Source: Nocardioides sp. (GTDB taxonomy: Bacteria; Actinomycetota; Actinomycetes; Propionibacteriales; Nocardioidaceae). From it: a stretch of 64,000 bases of DNA. Under the pieces are notes generated by a model. It had not been told where the DNA came from. It did no database searches and worked only from the letters and a program-made list of their open reading frames with translations. This document shows positions 18,031-30,160 of the stretch, piece after piece (position 1 is the first letter of the stretch; each line of letters opens with the position of its first letter). The translations under genes were made by a program, and so were the position numbers. The stretch spans positions 1 through 64,000 of the forward strand of contig NZ_JASBRN010000044.1 in assembly GCF_030149505.1 (NCBI RefSeq), in the 5' to 3' direction.

Positions 18031-19221
18031 ATGCGCCTGCTGCACACCTCCGACTGGCACCTGGGCCGGTCCTTCCACCGCGAGGGGATGCTGGCGCACC
18101 AGGCGAGCTTCGTCGACCACCTGCTGGAGGTCGTGGAGTCCGAGCGGATCGACGTCGTGCTGGTCGCGGGCGACGTCTACGACCGCGCCCTGCCGCCGGT
18201 CGACGCCGTGGCGCTGGCCGACGAGGCGCTCTCGCGGCTCGCCGCGTCCCGCGCCCGGGTGGTCCTCACCAGCGGCAACCACGACTCCGCGCGCCGGCTC
18301 GGTTTCAGCTCCCGGCTCATCGACGCGGCCGGCGTCCACCTGCGCACCGACCCCGCGGGCGTCGGCACCCCCGTCCTGCTCGAGGACGAGCACGGCCCGG
18401 TGGCCGTCCACGGCCTGCCCTACCTCGACCCCGAGGCGGTCCGCGAGCCCTGGGGCCTGGCCGAGCGATCCCACGAGGCGGCGCTGGGCGAGGCGATGCG
18501 CCGGGTGCGCGCCGACCTGGCCGGACGGCCCGGCACCCGCTCGGTGGTGCTGGCGCACGCGTTCGTCGGAGGCACCGGCCGCCCCGAGGAGCAGCGGGAG
18601 ATGGCCAGCGACTCCGAGCGCGACATCTCCGTCGGCGGCGTCTCCCTGGTCCCCTTGCCCACCTTCGACGGCATCGACTACGTCGCGCTCGGCCACCTCC
18701 ACGGTCGCCACGTACTCGCCGACCACGTGCGCTACTCCGGCTCGCCCCTGGCCTACTCCTTCTCCGAGACCGACCACCTCAAGGGCTCCTGGCTGGTCGA
18801 CCTCGACGCCACCGGCCAGGTGCACGCCGAGCTGGTCGAGGCCCCGGTCCCGCGTCGGCTCGCCCGGCTGCGCGGCACCCTCGAGGAGCTGCTCGCCGAC
18901 CCCCGGCACACCGAGCACGAGGACTCCTGGATCCAGGTCACCCTCACCGACACCGAGCGTCCCTCGCAGGCGATGGAGCGGCTGCGCCGGCGCTTCCCGC
19001 ACACGCTCGTGCTGGCCTTCGAGGCCGCGCTGCCGGTGGTCGGCGGTCTGCCCGCTGCCCGCACGACGGGGCGCACGGACCTCGACGTGGTCACGGACTT
19101 CGTCACGACCCTGCGCGGGCGCGGCCCCTCGGAGGCCGAGACCGCCCTGCTGCGCGAGGCCGTCGACAGCTGCTGCGAGGACGACGACCTCGCCGCCGAG
19201 CGCCGGGTCGAGGCCGGATGA
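18031..19221 (+). CDS. sbcD: Exonuclease subunit SbcD (Mre11-like)
   Basis: This 396-residue nuclease subunit of the SbcCD complex trims hairpins and double-strand ends. All calcineurin-like phosphoesterase metal motifs are visible: SDWHLG (D8, H10), GDVYD, GNHD, and GHLHGRH. ATG 18031 matches the invariant family start MRLLHTSDWH. Its stop overlaps the sbcC start (ATGA), so the two subunits are translationally coupled. Confidence 0.95.
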   Translation: MRLLHTSDWHLGRSFHREGMLAHQASFVDHLLEVVESERIDVVLVAGDVYDRALPPVDAVALADEALSRLAASRARVVLTSGNHDSARRLGFSSRLIDAAGVHLRTDPAGVGTPVLLEDEHGPVAVHGLPYLDPEAVREPWGLAERSHEAALGEAMRRVRADLAGRPGTRSVVLAHAFVGGTGRPEEQREMASDSERDISVGGVSLVPLPTFDGIDYVALGHLHGRHVLADHVRYSGSPLAYSFSETDHLKGSWLVDLDATGQVHAELVEAPVPRRLARLRGTLEELLADPRHTEHEDSWIQVTLTDTERPSQAMERLRRRFPHTLVLAFEAALPVVGGLPAARTTGRTDLDVVTDFVTTLRGRGPSEAETALLREAVDSCCEDDDLAAERRVEAG

Positions 19222-22200
19222 GGCTGCACCGCCTCGAGGTGACCGCCTTCGGCCCCTTCGCCGGCACGGTCGAGGTCGACCTCGACCGGCTCTCCGAGGG
19301 CGGGCTCTTCCTGCTCACCGGTGCCACCGGTGCCGGCAAGACGAGCATCCTCGACGCGGTCTGCTTCGCGTTGTACGGCGATGTGCCCGGCGACCGGGGC
19401 AAGGCCAAGAGCCTGCGGTCGGACCACGCCGCCCCCGGCGTACCTCCTCGCGTCGAGCTGGAGCTGAGCGTCGGCGGCCGCCGGCTGCGGCTGGTCCGCT
19501 CCCCCTCGTGGGAGCGCCCCAAGAAGAAGGGCACCGGCTGGACCACCGAGCAGGCCTCGGTGGTGGTCTCGGAGCGGAGCGGCCCGCCCGAGCAGCCCGA
19601 GTGGCGCACCCTCTCGACCCGGCTCGACGAGACCGGCCAGCTCGTCAGCGACCTGCTGGGCATGACCCGCACCCAGTTCACCCAGGTCGCGATGCTCCCG
19701 CAGGGTCAGTTCCAGGCGTTCCTGCGCGCCCGCTCCGAGGAGCGGCACGCGCTGCTGCAGCAGCTCTTCCGCACCGGCCGCTTCGAGGACGTCGAGGCCT
19801 GGCTGAAGGAGCGTCGCCGTGCGCTGCGCCAGGAGTCCGCGCAGGTCGAGGAGCGGCTGGCCGACCTCGCCAGCCGGGTGAGCGAGACCGCGGGCCTGCC
19901 AGCCCCAGACCCCCAGGGCTGGGCCGAGGGGCTCCTCCCCTGGGCCGCTGCCGCCCGCACCGACGTGGCGGCCGCGCTCTCCAGCACCACCGAGCAGGTC
20001 GCCTCCGCAGCCCACGAGGAGGAGCAGTCCCGCGAGCGTCTCGCCGAGGCCCGGGCCGCCGACGAGCGGCGACGTCGCCGTGCGGCCGCCGCGGCAGAGC
20101 ACGCTCGCCTCCAGGAGCGCGCCGAGGAGCACGCCCGCGAGGTCGCCGCGCTCGACGCCGCGCGTCGTGCTTCCCCCGTCGGGGTCGCGGCAGCTCGGCG
20201 CGACCAGGCCCGCCACGAGGTCGACCGGCTGGCCCGCCGCGCGACCGCCTTGCTCGACGGGCCGCTCGCGCCCCTGCCGTCCTTGCACGGGCTGGCGGTG
20301 CCCGACGCCGACCGACCACCCGACGCGACCGCCGTCCTGGCCCGGCTCGAGGACGCGCTCGGCGAGGCGCTGGGGTCCGTGCGCGCGTCGCTCCCGAGGC
20401 TGGTGCTGCTGCAGCGCACCGAGGCCCGGCTGCCGCAGCTGGGCGCGGCGTGCGCCGCTGCCGAGGAACGGCTCGCCGACTGCGAGTCCACCGGCGCGGT
20501 CCTGCCCGGCCGGATCGTCGCGGCTCGAGACGAGCTCACCGCCCTGCGCACCACCGCGTCGACCCTCCCGGTCCACGAGACCGCTCGGGCAGCACTGGTC
20601 GAGCGACGCGACGCGGCGCTCGAGGTGCTGCGGGTCGAGCGCGACCTGGAGGTGGCGCGGCTGGCCCACCTGGAGGCAAGGGAGCGCGCCGCCTCCTCGC
20701 ACGAGCAGCTGCTCACGGTCCGCGAGGCGCGCATCGAGTCGATGGCCGCCGAGCTGGCCGGCGCCCTGGCCGTCGGTGCCTGCTGCCCCGTCTGCGGATC
20801 GGCGGAGCATCCCGCCAAGGCCGAGGCTGCCCCGGGCGACCCCGACGCCGCCGGCGAGCGCGAGGCCCAGCGCCGCCTCGACGACGACAAGGCCGCCGAG
20901 CACCTGCGGGCCATGGACGTGCGCGACCTCGAGGTCCGGCGCATCCTGCTGCTGGAGCGGGCCGACGGCCTCGACCCCGCCGCGGCAGCCGAGGAGCTGC
21001 TCACCCTCGACGCGCTGGTCGCGGAGGCCACTCACGCACGCGACGCGCTTCCTGCCGCCGCCGAGGCGCTCGAGCGCCTCGAGCAGCAGCTGGCCGCGCA
21101 CGGCCAGGCCCTCGAGCACGCCCGGCTCGCGCTCGCCGAGGCCCGGGAGCAGCACCGTGCCGCCGTCGGCGAGGTGGAGCGGGCCGAGTCCGACCTGCGC
21201 GAGGCCGCCCTCGTCGCGCTGCGCGCGCTGGCCGCCGACGGGTCCGTCCCCGAGGGCGCGGAGCCGGAGGCCGGACGAGAGGCCGATCCGACCGACGACG
21301 ACCCCCACGCGGACGAGCCCGACCTCCTCGACCTGCTGCTGGCCGTCGAGACCCAGACCGGGTCCGTCGGCACCGCGCAGGACAGCGACCGCGAGGCGTC
21401 GTACGCCGAGGGCCGGCCCGACCTGGCCGCGCTCGAGGCGGCCCTGGCCGAGCGCCAGCGCGCCGTGCGCGACCTCAGCGCCGTGCTGGTGGCGCGCGCC
21501 GCCGCGGACCGTGCCCTCACCGAGGCCGAGGCCCACGTGCAGGACGTCCTGGCGCGGGCCGACATCGCCACCGTCGAGGACGCGCTCGCCGCCGCGCTGC
21601 CCGAGCCCGACCTCGCCCGCCTCGAGGAGTCCGCGCAGCACCACCGCACCCGGGTGGCGGCCGTCACCGAGGTGCTGGCCGGCGATGACCGCGGGGACCA
21701 GCAGCCCGGCGACCCCGACCAGGAGGCGCCTGCCGATCTTCCCGCCCTGGAGCGCGCCCACGCCGAGGCGCTCGCCGGGCTGGGTCGCACCCGCGCCGCC
21801 GCGGCCGGGCTGACCGAGCGCTGCGGCCGCCTCACCGCGCTGCTGGTCGACCTCGAGCGCACCCTGGCGGCCTGGCAACCGGTCCGCGAGCAGCTCGCGC
21901 TGGTCTCGCAGCTGGCTGCTTTCGTCGAGGGTCGCTCGGCCGACAACAGCCTGCAGATGCGCCTGTCGGCGTACGTCCTGGCCTGGCGCCTCTCGCAGGT
22001 GGTGGCCGCCGCCAACGAGCGGCTCGCCGGCATGACCGACCGACGCTACGCCCTGGAGCACACCGGGCGCCGCGGCGCCGGCGAGACCCGCGGCGGGCTG
22101 AGCCTGCGGGTGCGCGACGACTGGTCCGGGGAGAGCCGCGACCCGGTCACGCTCTCGGGCGGCGAGACCTTCGTGGTCTCCCTGGCCCTGGCGCTGGGCC

Positions 22201-22448
22201 TGGCCGACGTCATCAGCCAGGAGGCCGGCGGCGCCGAGCTGGACACCCTCTTCGTCGACGAGGGCTTCGGCTCCCTGGATGCCGACACCCTCGAGGACGT
22301 CATGGACACCCTCGACTCCCTGCGCGAGGGCGGCCGGGTCGTCGGCGTCGTCAGCCACGTCGCCGACATGCGCGACCGCATCCCGGTCCAGCTGCACGTC
22401 GCCAAGGGCCGCTCCGGCTCGACGGTCGTCCTGCGCCACGGCACGTGA
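19218..22448 (+). CDS. sbcC: Exonuclease subunit SbcC (Rad50-like ATPase)
   Basis: This 1076-residue SMC-like ATPase drives SbcCD nuclease action. Walker A GATGAGKTS is at 35-43. Long Glu/Arg/Ala-rich coiled coils run from about 190 to 930, broken in the centre by the zinc hook CPVC (C523, C526) that dimerises two coils. The ABC signature TLSGGETFVVSLALALGLA and Walker B DTLFVDEGFGSLD close the head. The coil regions have extreme GC and low complexity, which produces very long open frames on the opposite strand. Confidence 0.95.
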   Translation: MRLHRLEVTAFGPFAGTVEVDLDRLSEGGLFLLTGATGAGKTSILDAVCFALYGDVPGDRGKAKSLRSDHAAPGVPPRVELELSVGGRRLRLVRSPSWERPKKKGTGWTTEQASVVVSERSGPPEQPEWRTLSTRLDETGQLVSDLLGMTRTQFTQVAMLPQGQFQAFLRARSEERHALLQQLFRTGRFEDVEAWLKERRRALRQESAQVEERLADLASRVSETAGLPAPDPQGWAEGLLPWAAAARTDVAAALSSTTEQVASAAHEEEQSRERLAEARAADERRRRRAAAAAEHARLQERAEEHAREVAALDAARRASPVGVAAARRDQARHEVDRLARRATALLDGPLAPLPSLHGLAVPDADRPPDATAVLARLEDALGEALGSVRASLPRLVLLQRTEARLPQLGAACAAAEERLADCESTGAVLPGRIVAARDELTALRTTASTLPVHETARAALVERRDAALEVLRVERDLEVARLAHLEARERAASSHEQLLTVREARIESMAAELAGALAVGACCPVCGSAEHPAKAEAAPGDPDAAGEREAQRRLDDDKAAEHLRAMDVRDLEVRRILLLERADGLDPAAAAEELLTLDALVAEATHARDALPAAAEALERLEQQLAAHGQALEHARLALAEAREQHRAAVGEVERAESDLREAALVALRALAADGSVPEGAEPEAGREADPTDDDPHADEPDLLDLLLAVETQTGSVGTAQDSDREASYAEGRPDLAALEAALAERQRAVRDLSAVLVARAAADRALTEAEAHVQDVLARADIATVEDALAAALPEPDLARLEESAQHHRTRVAAVTEVLAGDDRGDQQPGDPDQEAPADLPALERAHAEALAGLGRTRAAAAGLTERCGRLTALLVDLERTLAAWQPVREQLALVSQLAAFVEGRSADNSLQMRLSAYVLAWRLSQVVAAANERLAGMTDRRYALEHTGRRGAGETRGGLSLRVRDDWSGESRDPVTLSGGETFVVSLALALGLADVISQEAGGAELDTLFVDEGFGSLDADTLEDVMDTLDSLREGGRVVGVVSHVADMRDRIPVQLHVAKGRSGSTVVLRHGT

Positions 22449-22468
22449 ACCCGGCCCGGTCCCGCGTG

Positions 22469-22474
22469 TAGGTT
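22469..22474 (+). promoter_or_regulatory. Leaderless -10 hexamer TAGGTT of tldD
   Basis: It lies 7 nt before the ATG at 22482 and 20 bp after the sbcC stop. It marks a new transcription start. Confidence 0.45.
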
Positions 22475-22481
22475 GCCGCCC

Positions 22482-24023
22482 ATGAGCCGACCCGAGGTCG
22501 ATCCCTCGTTCCTCGCGCTCCCGTTCCGCCACCTCGGCGAGGTATCCCTCGCCCGGGCCGTGGAGCTGGGCGTGACCCATGCCGACTTCCGCTTCGAGCG
22601 GGTGCGCTCCCAGCACCTGCGGGCCCGCGACGGGGTGCTGCAGTCCGCCAGCGACGTCGAGGACCTCGGGTTCGCCGTGCGCGTGGTGCACCGCGGCGCC
22701 TGGGGCTTCGCCTCCGGCGTGGTGCTGACCCCCGAGGAGGCCCGCCGGGTCGCCGAGGCCGCTGTCTCGGTCGCCGAGGTCGCCGCCGCGATGACGACCA
22801 CGCCCGTGCGGATCGCCCCCGAGCCGACGTACGACGACGTCACCTGGGTGTCCTCCTACGCGGTGAACCCCTTCGACGTCCCGACCGCCGAGAAGGCCGC
22901 CGTCCTCACGGGCTGGACCGAGCGGCTGCGCACAGGCGCGGCCGTCGACCACGCGACCGCGTTCGTGATGGCGGTACAGGAGAACAAGTACTACGCCGAC
23001 ACCGCCGGCACCCGCACCACGCAGCAGCGGGTGCGGATGCAGCCCGGCTTCGAGGCGATGGGCACCGGCGCCGACACCTTCGACTCGATGGCCTCGATCG
23101 CGCCGCCGGTCGGACGCGGGTGGGAGTACGTCGCGGGCAGTGCCGCCGACGGCGCCTGGGATTGGGACGCCGAGATCGAGGAGGTGCCCGAGCTGCTCGC
23201 GGAGAAGCTCAAGGCACCCAGCGTCGAGGCCGGCACCTACGACCTGGTCATCCACCCCTCCAACCTGTGGTTGACCATCCACGAGTCGATCGGCCACGCC
23301 ACCGAGCTGGACCGTGCCCTGGGCTACGAGGCCAACTACGCCGGGACATCCTTCGCGACCTACGACAAGCTCGGCACCCTGCAGTACGGCTCGCCCGTCA
23401 TGAACGTGACCGGCGACCGCACCGTGGAGCACGGCCTGGCCACGGTCGGGTACGACGACGAGGGCGTGCAGACCCAGGCGTGGGACATCGTCAAGGACGG
23501 CGTGCTCGTGGGCTACCAGCTCGACCGGCCGATGGGCGCGATGAAGCCCGAGCTGGCCGGGCCCGAGCACCCCGAGGGACGCTCCAACGGCTGCGCCTAC
23601 GCCGACTCCTCCGGCCACATCCCCATCCAGCGGATGGCCAACGTCTCCCTGCAGCCGGCCCCAGACGGGCCCAGCACCGAGGAGCTGATCGGCCGCGTCG
23701 AGCGCGGGCTGTACGTCGTCGGCGACAAGTCGTGGTCGATCGACATGCAGCGCTTCAACTTCCAGTTCACCGGGCAGCGCTTCTACGCCATCCGCGACGG
23801 CGAGCTCGCCGGCCAGGTCCGCGACGTCGCCTACCAGGCGACCACGACCGACTTCTGGGGCTCGATGGAGGCCGTCGGCGGCCCGCAGACCTGGGAGCTG
23901 GGTGGTGCCTTCAACTGCGGCAAGGCCCAGCCCGGCCAGGTCGCGGCGGTCAGCCACGGCTGCCCCACCGCGCTCTTCCGCGGCGTGCGCATCCTCAACA
24001 CCACCCAGGAGGGCGGCCAGTGA
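22482..24023 (+). CDS. tldD: TldD-family metalloprotease
   Basis: This 513-residue protein belongs to the TldD/PmbA (U62) family. The zinc-binding H-E-x-x-x-H signature typical of the TldD subunit is present in HESIGHATELD (H267, E268, H272). TldD with TldE/PmbA forms a heterodimer that threads and cleaves unfolded peptides, for instance in RiPP leader removal or antitoxin turnover. The partner gene follows with a 4-bp overlap. A TTG 9 nt upstream is also in frame, but ATG 22482 has a hexamer at the leaderless distance. Confidence 0.88.
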   Translation: MSRPEVDPSFLALPFRHLGEVSLARAVELGVTHADFRFERVRSQHLRARDGVLQSASDVEDLGFAVRVVHRGAWGFASGVVLTPEEARRVAEAAVSVAEVAAAMTTTPVRIAPEPTYDDVTWVSSYAVNPFDVPTAEKAAVLTGWTERLRTGAAVDHATAFVMAVQENKYYADTAGTRTTQQRVRMQPGFEAMGTGADTFDSMASIAPPVGRGWEYVAGSAADGAWDWDAEIEEVPELLAEKLKAPSVEAGTYDLVIHPSNLWLTIHESIGHATELDRALGYEANYAGTSFATYDKLGTLQYGSPVMNVTGDRTVEHGLATVGYDDEGVQTQAWDIVKDGVLVGYQLDRPMGAMKPELAGPEHPEGRSNGCAYADSSGHIPIQRMANVSLQPAPDGPSTEELIGRVERGLYVVGDKSWSIDMQRFNFQFTGQRFYAIRDGELAGQVRDVAYQATTTDFWGSMEAVGGPQTWELGGAFNCGKAQPGQVAAVSHGCPTALFRGVRILNTTQEGGQ

Positions 24024-25408
24024 CCATCTCCCCCCAGAGCCTGGTCGAGCAGGGCCTGCACGCCACGACCGCCGACGACTGCATGGTCGTGGTCACCAAC
24101 GGCACCGACGCCAACCTGCGCTGGGCCAACAACACCCTCACCACCAACGGCGTCATGCACGGCGTCGACGTCTCGGTCATCAGCTTCGTGCGCGGACCGG
24201 AGGGCACCAGCGTCGGCACGGTCTCCGGCAGCGCGGCCACGCAGGCCCAGGTGACCGAGCTGGTCCGCGCCGCGGACGCCGCAGCCCGGGCCGGCTCCCC
24301 CGCCGAGGACGCGGCCGACCTCGTCCGCGATCGGGTCAGCCCCGACTGGGACGAGCCGCCGGCCGCCACCGACATCCACGTCTTCGACACCTTCGCGCCG
24401 GCCCTGGGTGAGGCCTTCGGCCGCGCCGGTGCGGCCGGACGGGTGCTCTACGGGTTCGTCGAGCACCGGGTCAGCACCACCTACCTCGGCTCGACCACCG
24501 GGCTGCGGCTGCGCCACGTCCAGCCGACAGGGCACTACGCCTGCACCGGCAAGGACGCCGCGCTGACCCAGTCCGCCTGGGTCGGCGGCGCGACCCGCGA
24601 CTTCGCCGACGTCGACGCGCTGGCCCTCGAGGCCGAGCTCGAGCAGCGGCTCGGGTGGGGCGCGCGCCGCGTGGACCTGCCGGCCGGGCGCTACGACACG
24701 ATCCTGCCGCCCACCTCGGTGGCCGACCTGATGATCGACGCCTACTGGTACGCCGGCGCCCGTGCCGCCCACGAGGGCCAGTCGGTCTACTCCCGACGCG
24801 GCGGCGGCACCCGGATCGGCGAGCGGATCGCCGCGCCCGGCGTGCGACTGCACTCCGACCCGGCGTACCCCGGCCTGGAGTGCCTGCCCTTCGCGGTGAC
24901 CGGCTCCTCGGACGACGAGCGGTCGGTCTTCGACAACGGTCTCGAGCTCGGCCCGACCGACTGGATCCGCGACGGCGAGCTGACCTCGTTGATCCAGACC
25001 CGGCAGACCGCCGCGATGACCGGCCAGCCGCTGACGCCGTACGTCGACAACCTGGTGCTCGAGGTCGACGGCGGCTCCGGGGACGTGATGGACCTCGTAC
25101 GCGGCACCGAGCGCGGGCTGCTGGTGACCTGCCTGTGGTACATCCGCGAGGTCGACCCACAGTCCCTGCTGCTGACCGGCCTGACCCGCGACGGGGTGTA
25201 CCTCGTCGAGGGCGGCGAGATCACCGGGCTGGTCAACAACTTCCGGTGGAACGAGAGCCCGGTGGACCTGCTGCGCCGCTTCAGCCACGCGAGTGCGACC
25301 GTGCCGAGCTTCAGCCGCGAGTGGGGCGACGACTACTTCAACCGCACCGCCACCCCCGCGCTGCGGGTGCCGGACTTCAACATGTCCAGCGTCTCGCAGG
25401 CGCAGTAG
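24020..25408 (+). CDS. pmbA: TldE/PmbA-family protein, partner of TldD
   Basis: This 462-residue member of the TldD/PmbA family lacks the H-E-x-x-x-H zinc site, as expected for the non-catalytic TldE/PmbA partner. Family features are NGTDANLRWANNTLTTNG at the N terminus, PTSVADLMIDAY, YRxxNFRW-like NNFRWNESPVDLL and the final VPDFNMSSVSQAQ. The GTG start at 24020 overlaps the tldD stop, so stoichiometric production of the heterodimer is likely. No precursor peptide or toxin-antitoxin module is adjacent that would reveal the substrate. Confidence 0.85.
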   Translation: MTISPQSLVEQGLHATTADDCMVVVTNGTDANLRWANNTLTTNGVMHGVDVSVISFVRGPEGTSVGTVSGSAATQAQVTELVRAADAAARAGSPAEDAADLVRDRVSPDWDEPPAATDIHVFDTFAPALGEAFGRAGAAGRVLYGFVEHRVSTTYLGSTTGLRLRHVQPTGHYACTGKDAALTQSAWVGGATRDFADVDALALEAELEQRLGWGARRVDLPAGRYDTILPPTSVADLMIDAYWYAGARAAHEGQSVYSRRGGGTRIGERIAAPGVRLHSDPAYPGLECLPFAVTGSSDDERSVFDNGLELGPTDWIRDGELTSLIQTRQTAAMTGQPLTPYVDNLVLEVDGGSGDVMDLVRGTERGLLVTCLWYIREVDPQSLLLTGLTRDGVYLVEGGEITGLVNNFRWNESPVDLLRRFSHASATVPSFSREWGDDYFNRTATPALRVPDFNMSSVSQAQ

Positions 25409-25537
25409 CCCCGCCCTCACCCGCTGGTCCAGACCACGTCGGGGCCGTGCAACCGGACCCCGGGGTGGGGCGTATCCCCCGTGACAGCACACCAGGCGCC
25501 GGCGATCCCGGCACCGCCAGCACGGGAGAGACCCACC

Positions 25538-26152
25538 ATGTCCAGCAGCACCACCATCCGCCGCACTCGGGGCACCCTCGGCGCGATCCTCGGTCTGACC
25601 GCCACCGCGGTGACCGCGCTCGCCCTGGCCCTGCCCACCGGGGCGACGGCGACCGCCTCGGAGCCGGGCGACCCGACCCCGACGCCGACCGGTACGCCCA
25701 CCAGCGAGCCCACCGAGCCCACCAGCGAGACCACGCAGGAGAAGGGCGTGCTCATCGAGTGCGCCGGCACCTGGAAGGGCCAGCCGGCCATGGTCTCGGT
25801 CTACGAGAACCGCACCTACGGCAACGAGCTCGTCGTCGCCGTCGGCGCCGAGGACGCAGAGTCCTTCTGGATCACCGACCCCGAGGGCCGGATGGTCCGG
25901 CGAGGCGAGCTCCAGCAGGAGGGCCGGATGGACGGCAAGCGGGTCGTCCTCGCCGGCCGGGTCGTCCGCGACGGCGAGCCCGTCGAGGTCCACGAGGAAC
26001 GCGAGGACGCCGGCCAGCACATCGTCGTCGACGGCGTGCACAAGCCGCTCGCGGCCGACCTCGTCCTCACCTGGAAGAAGCGCAACGCCGACCTCGACTG
26101 CGACAACGCGTTCCGCTACGACCTCACGGTCACCAAGACGCCGATCGCCTGA
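25538..26152 (+). CDS. Secreted protein of unknown function
   Basis: This 204-residue protein has a twin-basic signal peptide (MSSSTTIRRTRGTLGAI, hydrophobic to ~residue 32, probable cleavage after ATA). A Pro/Thr-rich spacer (DPTPTPTGTPTSEPTEP) follows, then a compact domain of ~140 residues rich in beta-type residues. Two cysteines flank that domain (IECAG and LDCDN), which could form a disulfide. I do not recognise the domain. ATG 25538 has a GGGAGAG site 8 nt upstream. The gene is followed by the 40-bp palindromic terminator. Confidence 0.65.
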   Translation: MSSSTTIRRTRGTLGAILGLTATAVTALALALPTGATATASEPGDPTPTPTGTPTSEPTEPTSETTQEKGVLIECAGTWKGQPAMVSVYENRTYGNELVVAVGAEDAESFWITDPEGRMVRRGELQQEGRMDGKRVVLAGRVVRDGEPVEVHEEREDAGQHIVVDGVHKPLAADLVLTWKKRNADLDCDNAFRYDLTVTKTPIA

Positions 26153-26180
26153 TCGGCCGAGCAGCAGCGGCAGTACGCAG

Positions 26181-26220
26181 GAAGGGCCCGTCCCCACGAT
26201 CGTGGGGACGGGCCCTTCCC
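26181..26220. terminator. Perfect 40-bp palindrome, bidirectional terminator
   Basis: GGAAGGGCCCGTCCCCACGA is followed immediately by its exact reverse complement, 20-bp arms with no unpaired loop. It lies between the secreted protein (+) and gcvP (-), 10 bp past the gcvP stop. Stem strength and position fit termination for both. Confidence 0.8.
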
Positions 26221-26230
26221 GCGTCGTGGC

Positions 26231-29068
<2,838 letters not shown>

Positions 29069-29124
29069 GGGTGAAGGGCTCCTGGGAGTGGGCGTCCGGG
29101 TTCCCTCCCCCTCTGTCACGCACG

Positions 29125-29235
29125 CGCTCCAGAGTCGCCTGTCCTGCGCGGTCCGGGTGCCTGAGAGGTTCCGGGGAGGAATTGCCCCTTCGGCGCCCCC
29201 TGCCCGACGGGCGGCAGGAGGACTCTCCCGCGCGG
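29125..29235 (-). promoter_or_regulatory. Glycine riboswitch upstream of gcvP
   Basis: Read on the minus strand, the gcvP leader contains the conserved glycine-aptamer blocks in order. These are GGGAGAGTCCTCC, GCCGAAGGGGCAA, CTCTCAGGCA, GGACAGGCGACTCTGGAG. Only one aptamer is visible (a singlet type). Downstream, GGGAG near 29107 can pair with CTCCC near 29089, next to the AGGAG ribosome site of gcvP. Ligand-dependent exposure of translation initiation is therefore plausible. Glycine would turn the gene on, as is usual for this class. A possible -10 (TAGATT, 29255-29260) lies just upstream of the aptamer. Confidence 0.88.
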
Positions 29236-29364
29236 GATGGTCAGCTGTGCGGTGAATCTACCAGTGGGACAGGTGCGGAACGCAGCGATCCCGTGCCGGC
29301 GAGCGGCACGGGATCGGTGTCGGAGGTACGGGTGCCGGGCCCTCTGGTCCGGCGGCGCGAAGGC

Positions 29365-29967
29365 TCAGCCGGCAGAGCGGGCGGCCCGACGCGCGGCCAG
29401 CTCGTCGTTGGCGCTGGGCTCGGCGGTGGCCTCCTCGCTGGTGCGCTCGGAGGGCAGCTCGGCGAGGGTGCCCTCGATCTCGCGCCAGACACCGCCGATC
29501 GCGATGCCGAAGACGCCCTGGCCACCCTGCAGCAGGTCGATGACCTCGTCGTTGGAGGTGCACTCGTAGACCGAGGCGCCGTCGCTCATGAGGGTCACGC
29601 GGGTCAGGTCGTCGGTGCCCCGCTCACGCAGGTGCGAGACGGCGGTGCGGATCTGCTGCAGCGAGATGCCGGCGTCCAGCAGCCGCTTGACGACCTTGAG
29701 GATCAAGATGTCGCGGAAGGAGTAGAGACGCTGCGAGCCCGACCCCTTGGCGCCGCGCACAGTCGGCTCGACCAGGCCGGTGCGGGCCCAGTAGTCGAGC
29801 TGGCGGTAGGTGATGCCCGCGGCGTTGCATGCCGTGGGACCGCGGTAGCCGAGGTCGCTCGGCAGGGGCGAGACGTCGTCGGTGAAGAGCAGTCCCTGCT
29901 CGTCGGCGGCCTCGGCCGCACGTTCCACGTCGACGCTGTCGCGCAGTTCCTGCTCGTGCTCGTTCAC
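29365..29967 (-). CDS. MerR-family transcriptional regulator (Rv1830-like)
   Basis: This 200-residue regulator has a MerR-type winged helix-turn-helix at about residues 38-105. It shows GYRGPTACNAAGITYRQLDY, WARTGLVEPTVR and SQRLYSFRDILILKVVKRL. The C-terminal half lacks metal-binding cysteines, so it senses something other than thiophilic metals. It lies between gcvP and the bifunctional nuclease, the place held by Rv1830 in mycobacteria. The GTG start has GGAGGACC upstream. The target is unknown, and autoregulation through the 190-bp upstream gap is possible. Confidence 0.85.
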   Translation of the reverse strand: MNEHEQELRDSVDVERAAEAADEQGLLFTDDVSPLPSDLGYRGPTACNAAGITYRQLDYWARTGLVEPTVRGAKGSGSQRLYSFRDILILKVVKRLLDAGISLQQIRTAVSHLRERGTDDLTRVTLMSDGASVYECTSNDEVIDLLQGGQGVFGIAIGGVWREIEGTLAELPSERTSEEATAEPSANDELAARRAARSAG

Positions 29968-30118
29968 GCGGTCCTCCGGGGGTCTACTCCGTTGGGCGTA
30001 GCTCCGGGGAAGGGTGCCGGCGGTCCGGGGTGAACCACGGCGGTGGAGTTACAACGAAGACAGTTCAAGGTAGGCGGTGCCGGGACACCGGTCAAAGAAC
30101 TCCCCGGCGTGTCGAACC

Positions 30119-30135
30119 CTCAACCTGAGCCTGAG
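30119..30135. promoter_or_regulatory. Candidate MerR operator in the gap before the Rv1830-like regulator
   Basis: CTCAACCTGAGCCTGAG combines a CTCA-N3-TGAG dyad with a direct CCTGAG repeat. It lies in the 193-bp interval between the nuclease gene and the MerR gene. The rest of that interval shows no other recognisable element. Assignment to MerR is inference from position. Confidence 0.3.
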
Positions 30136-30160
30136 ACTTTCCCGCCGAGCGGCACCCGGG

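Noticed and set aside
18753-23957. A 1734-codon open frame antisense to sbcD, sbcC and tldD
   Set aside because: Its translation is repetitive Gly/Ala/Arg/Val-rich text produced by GC-rich codons of the real genes, while the plus strand encodes clear SbcCD and TldD motifs.
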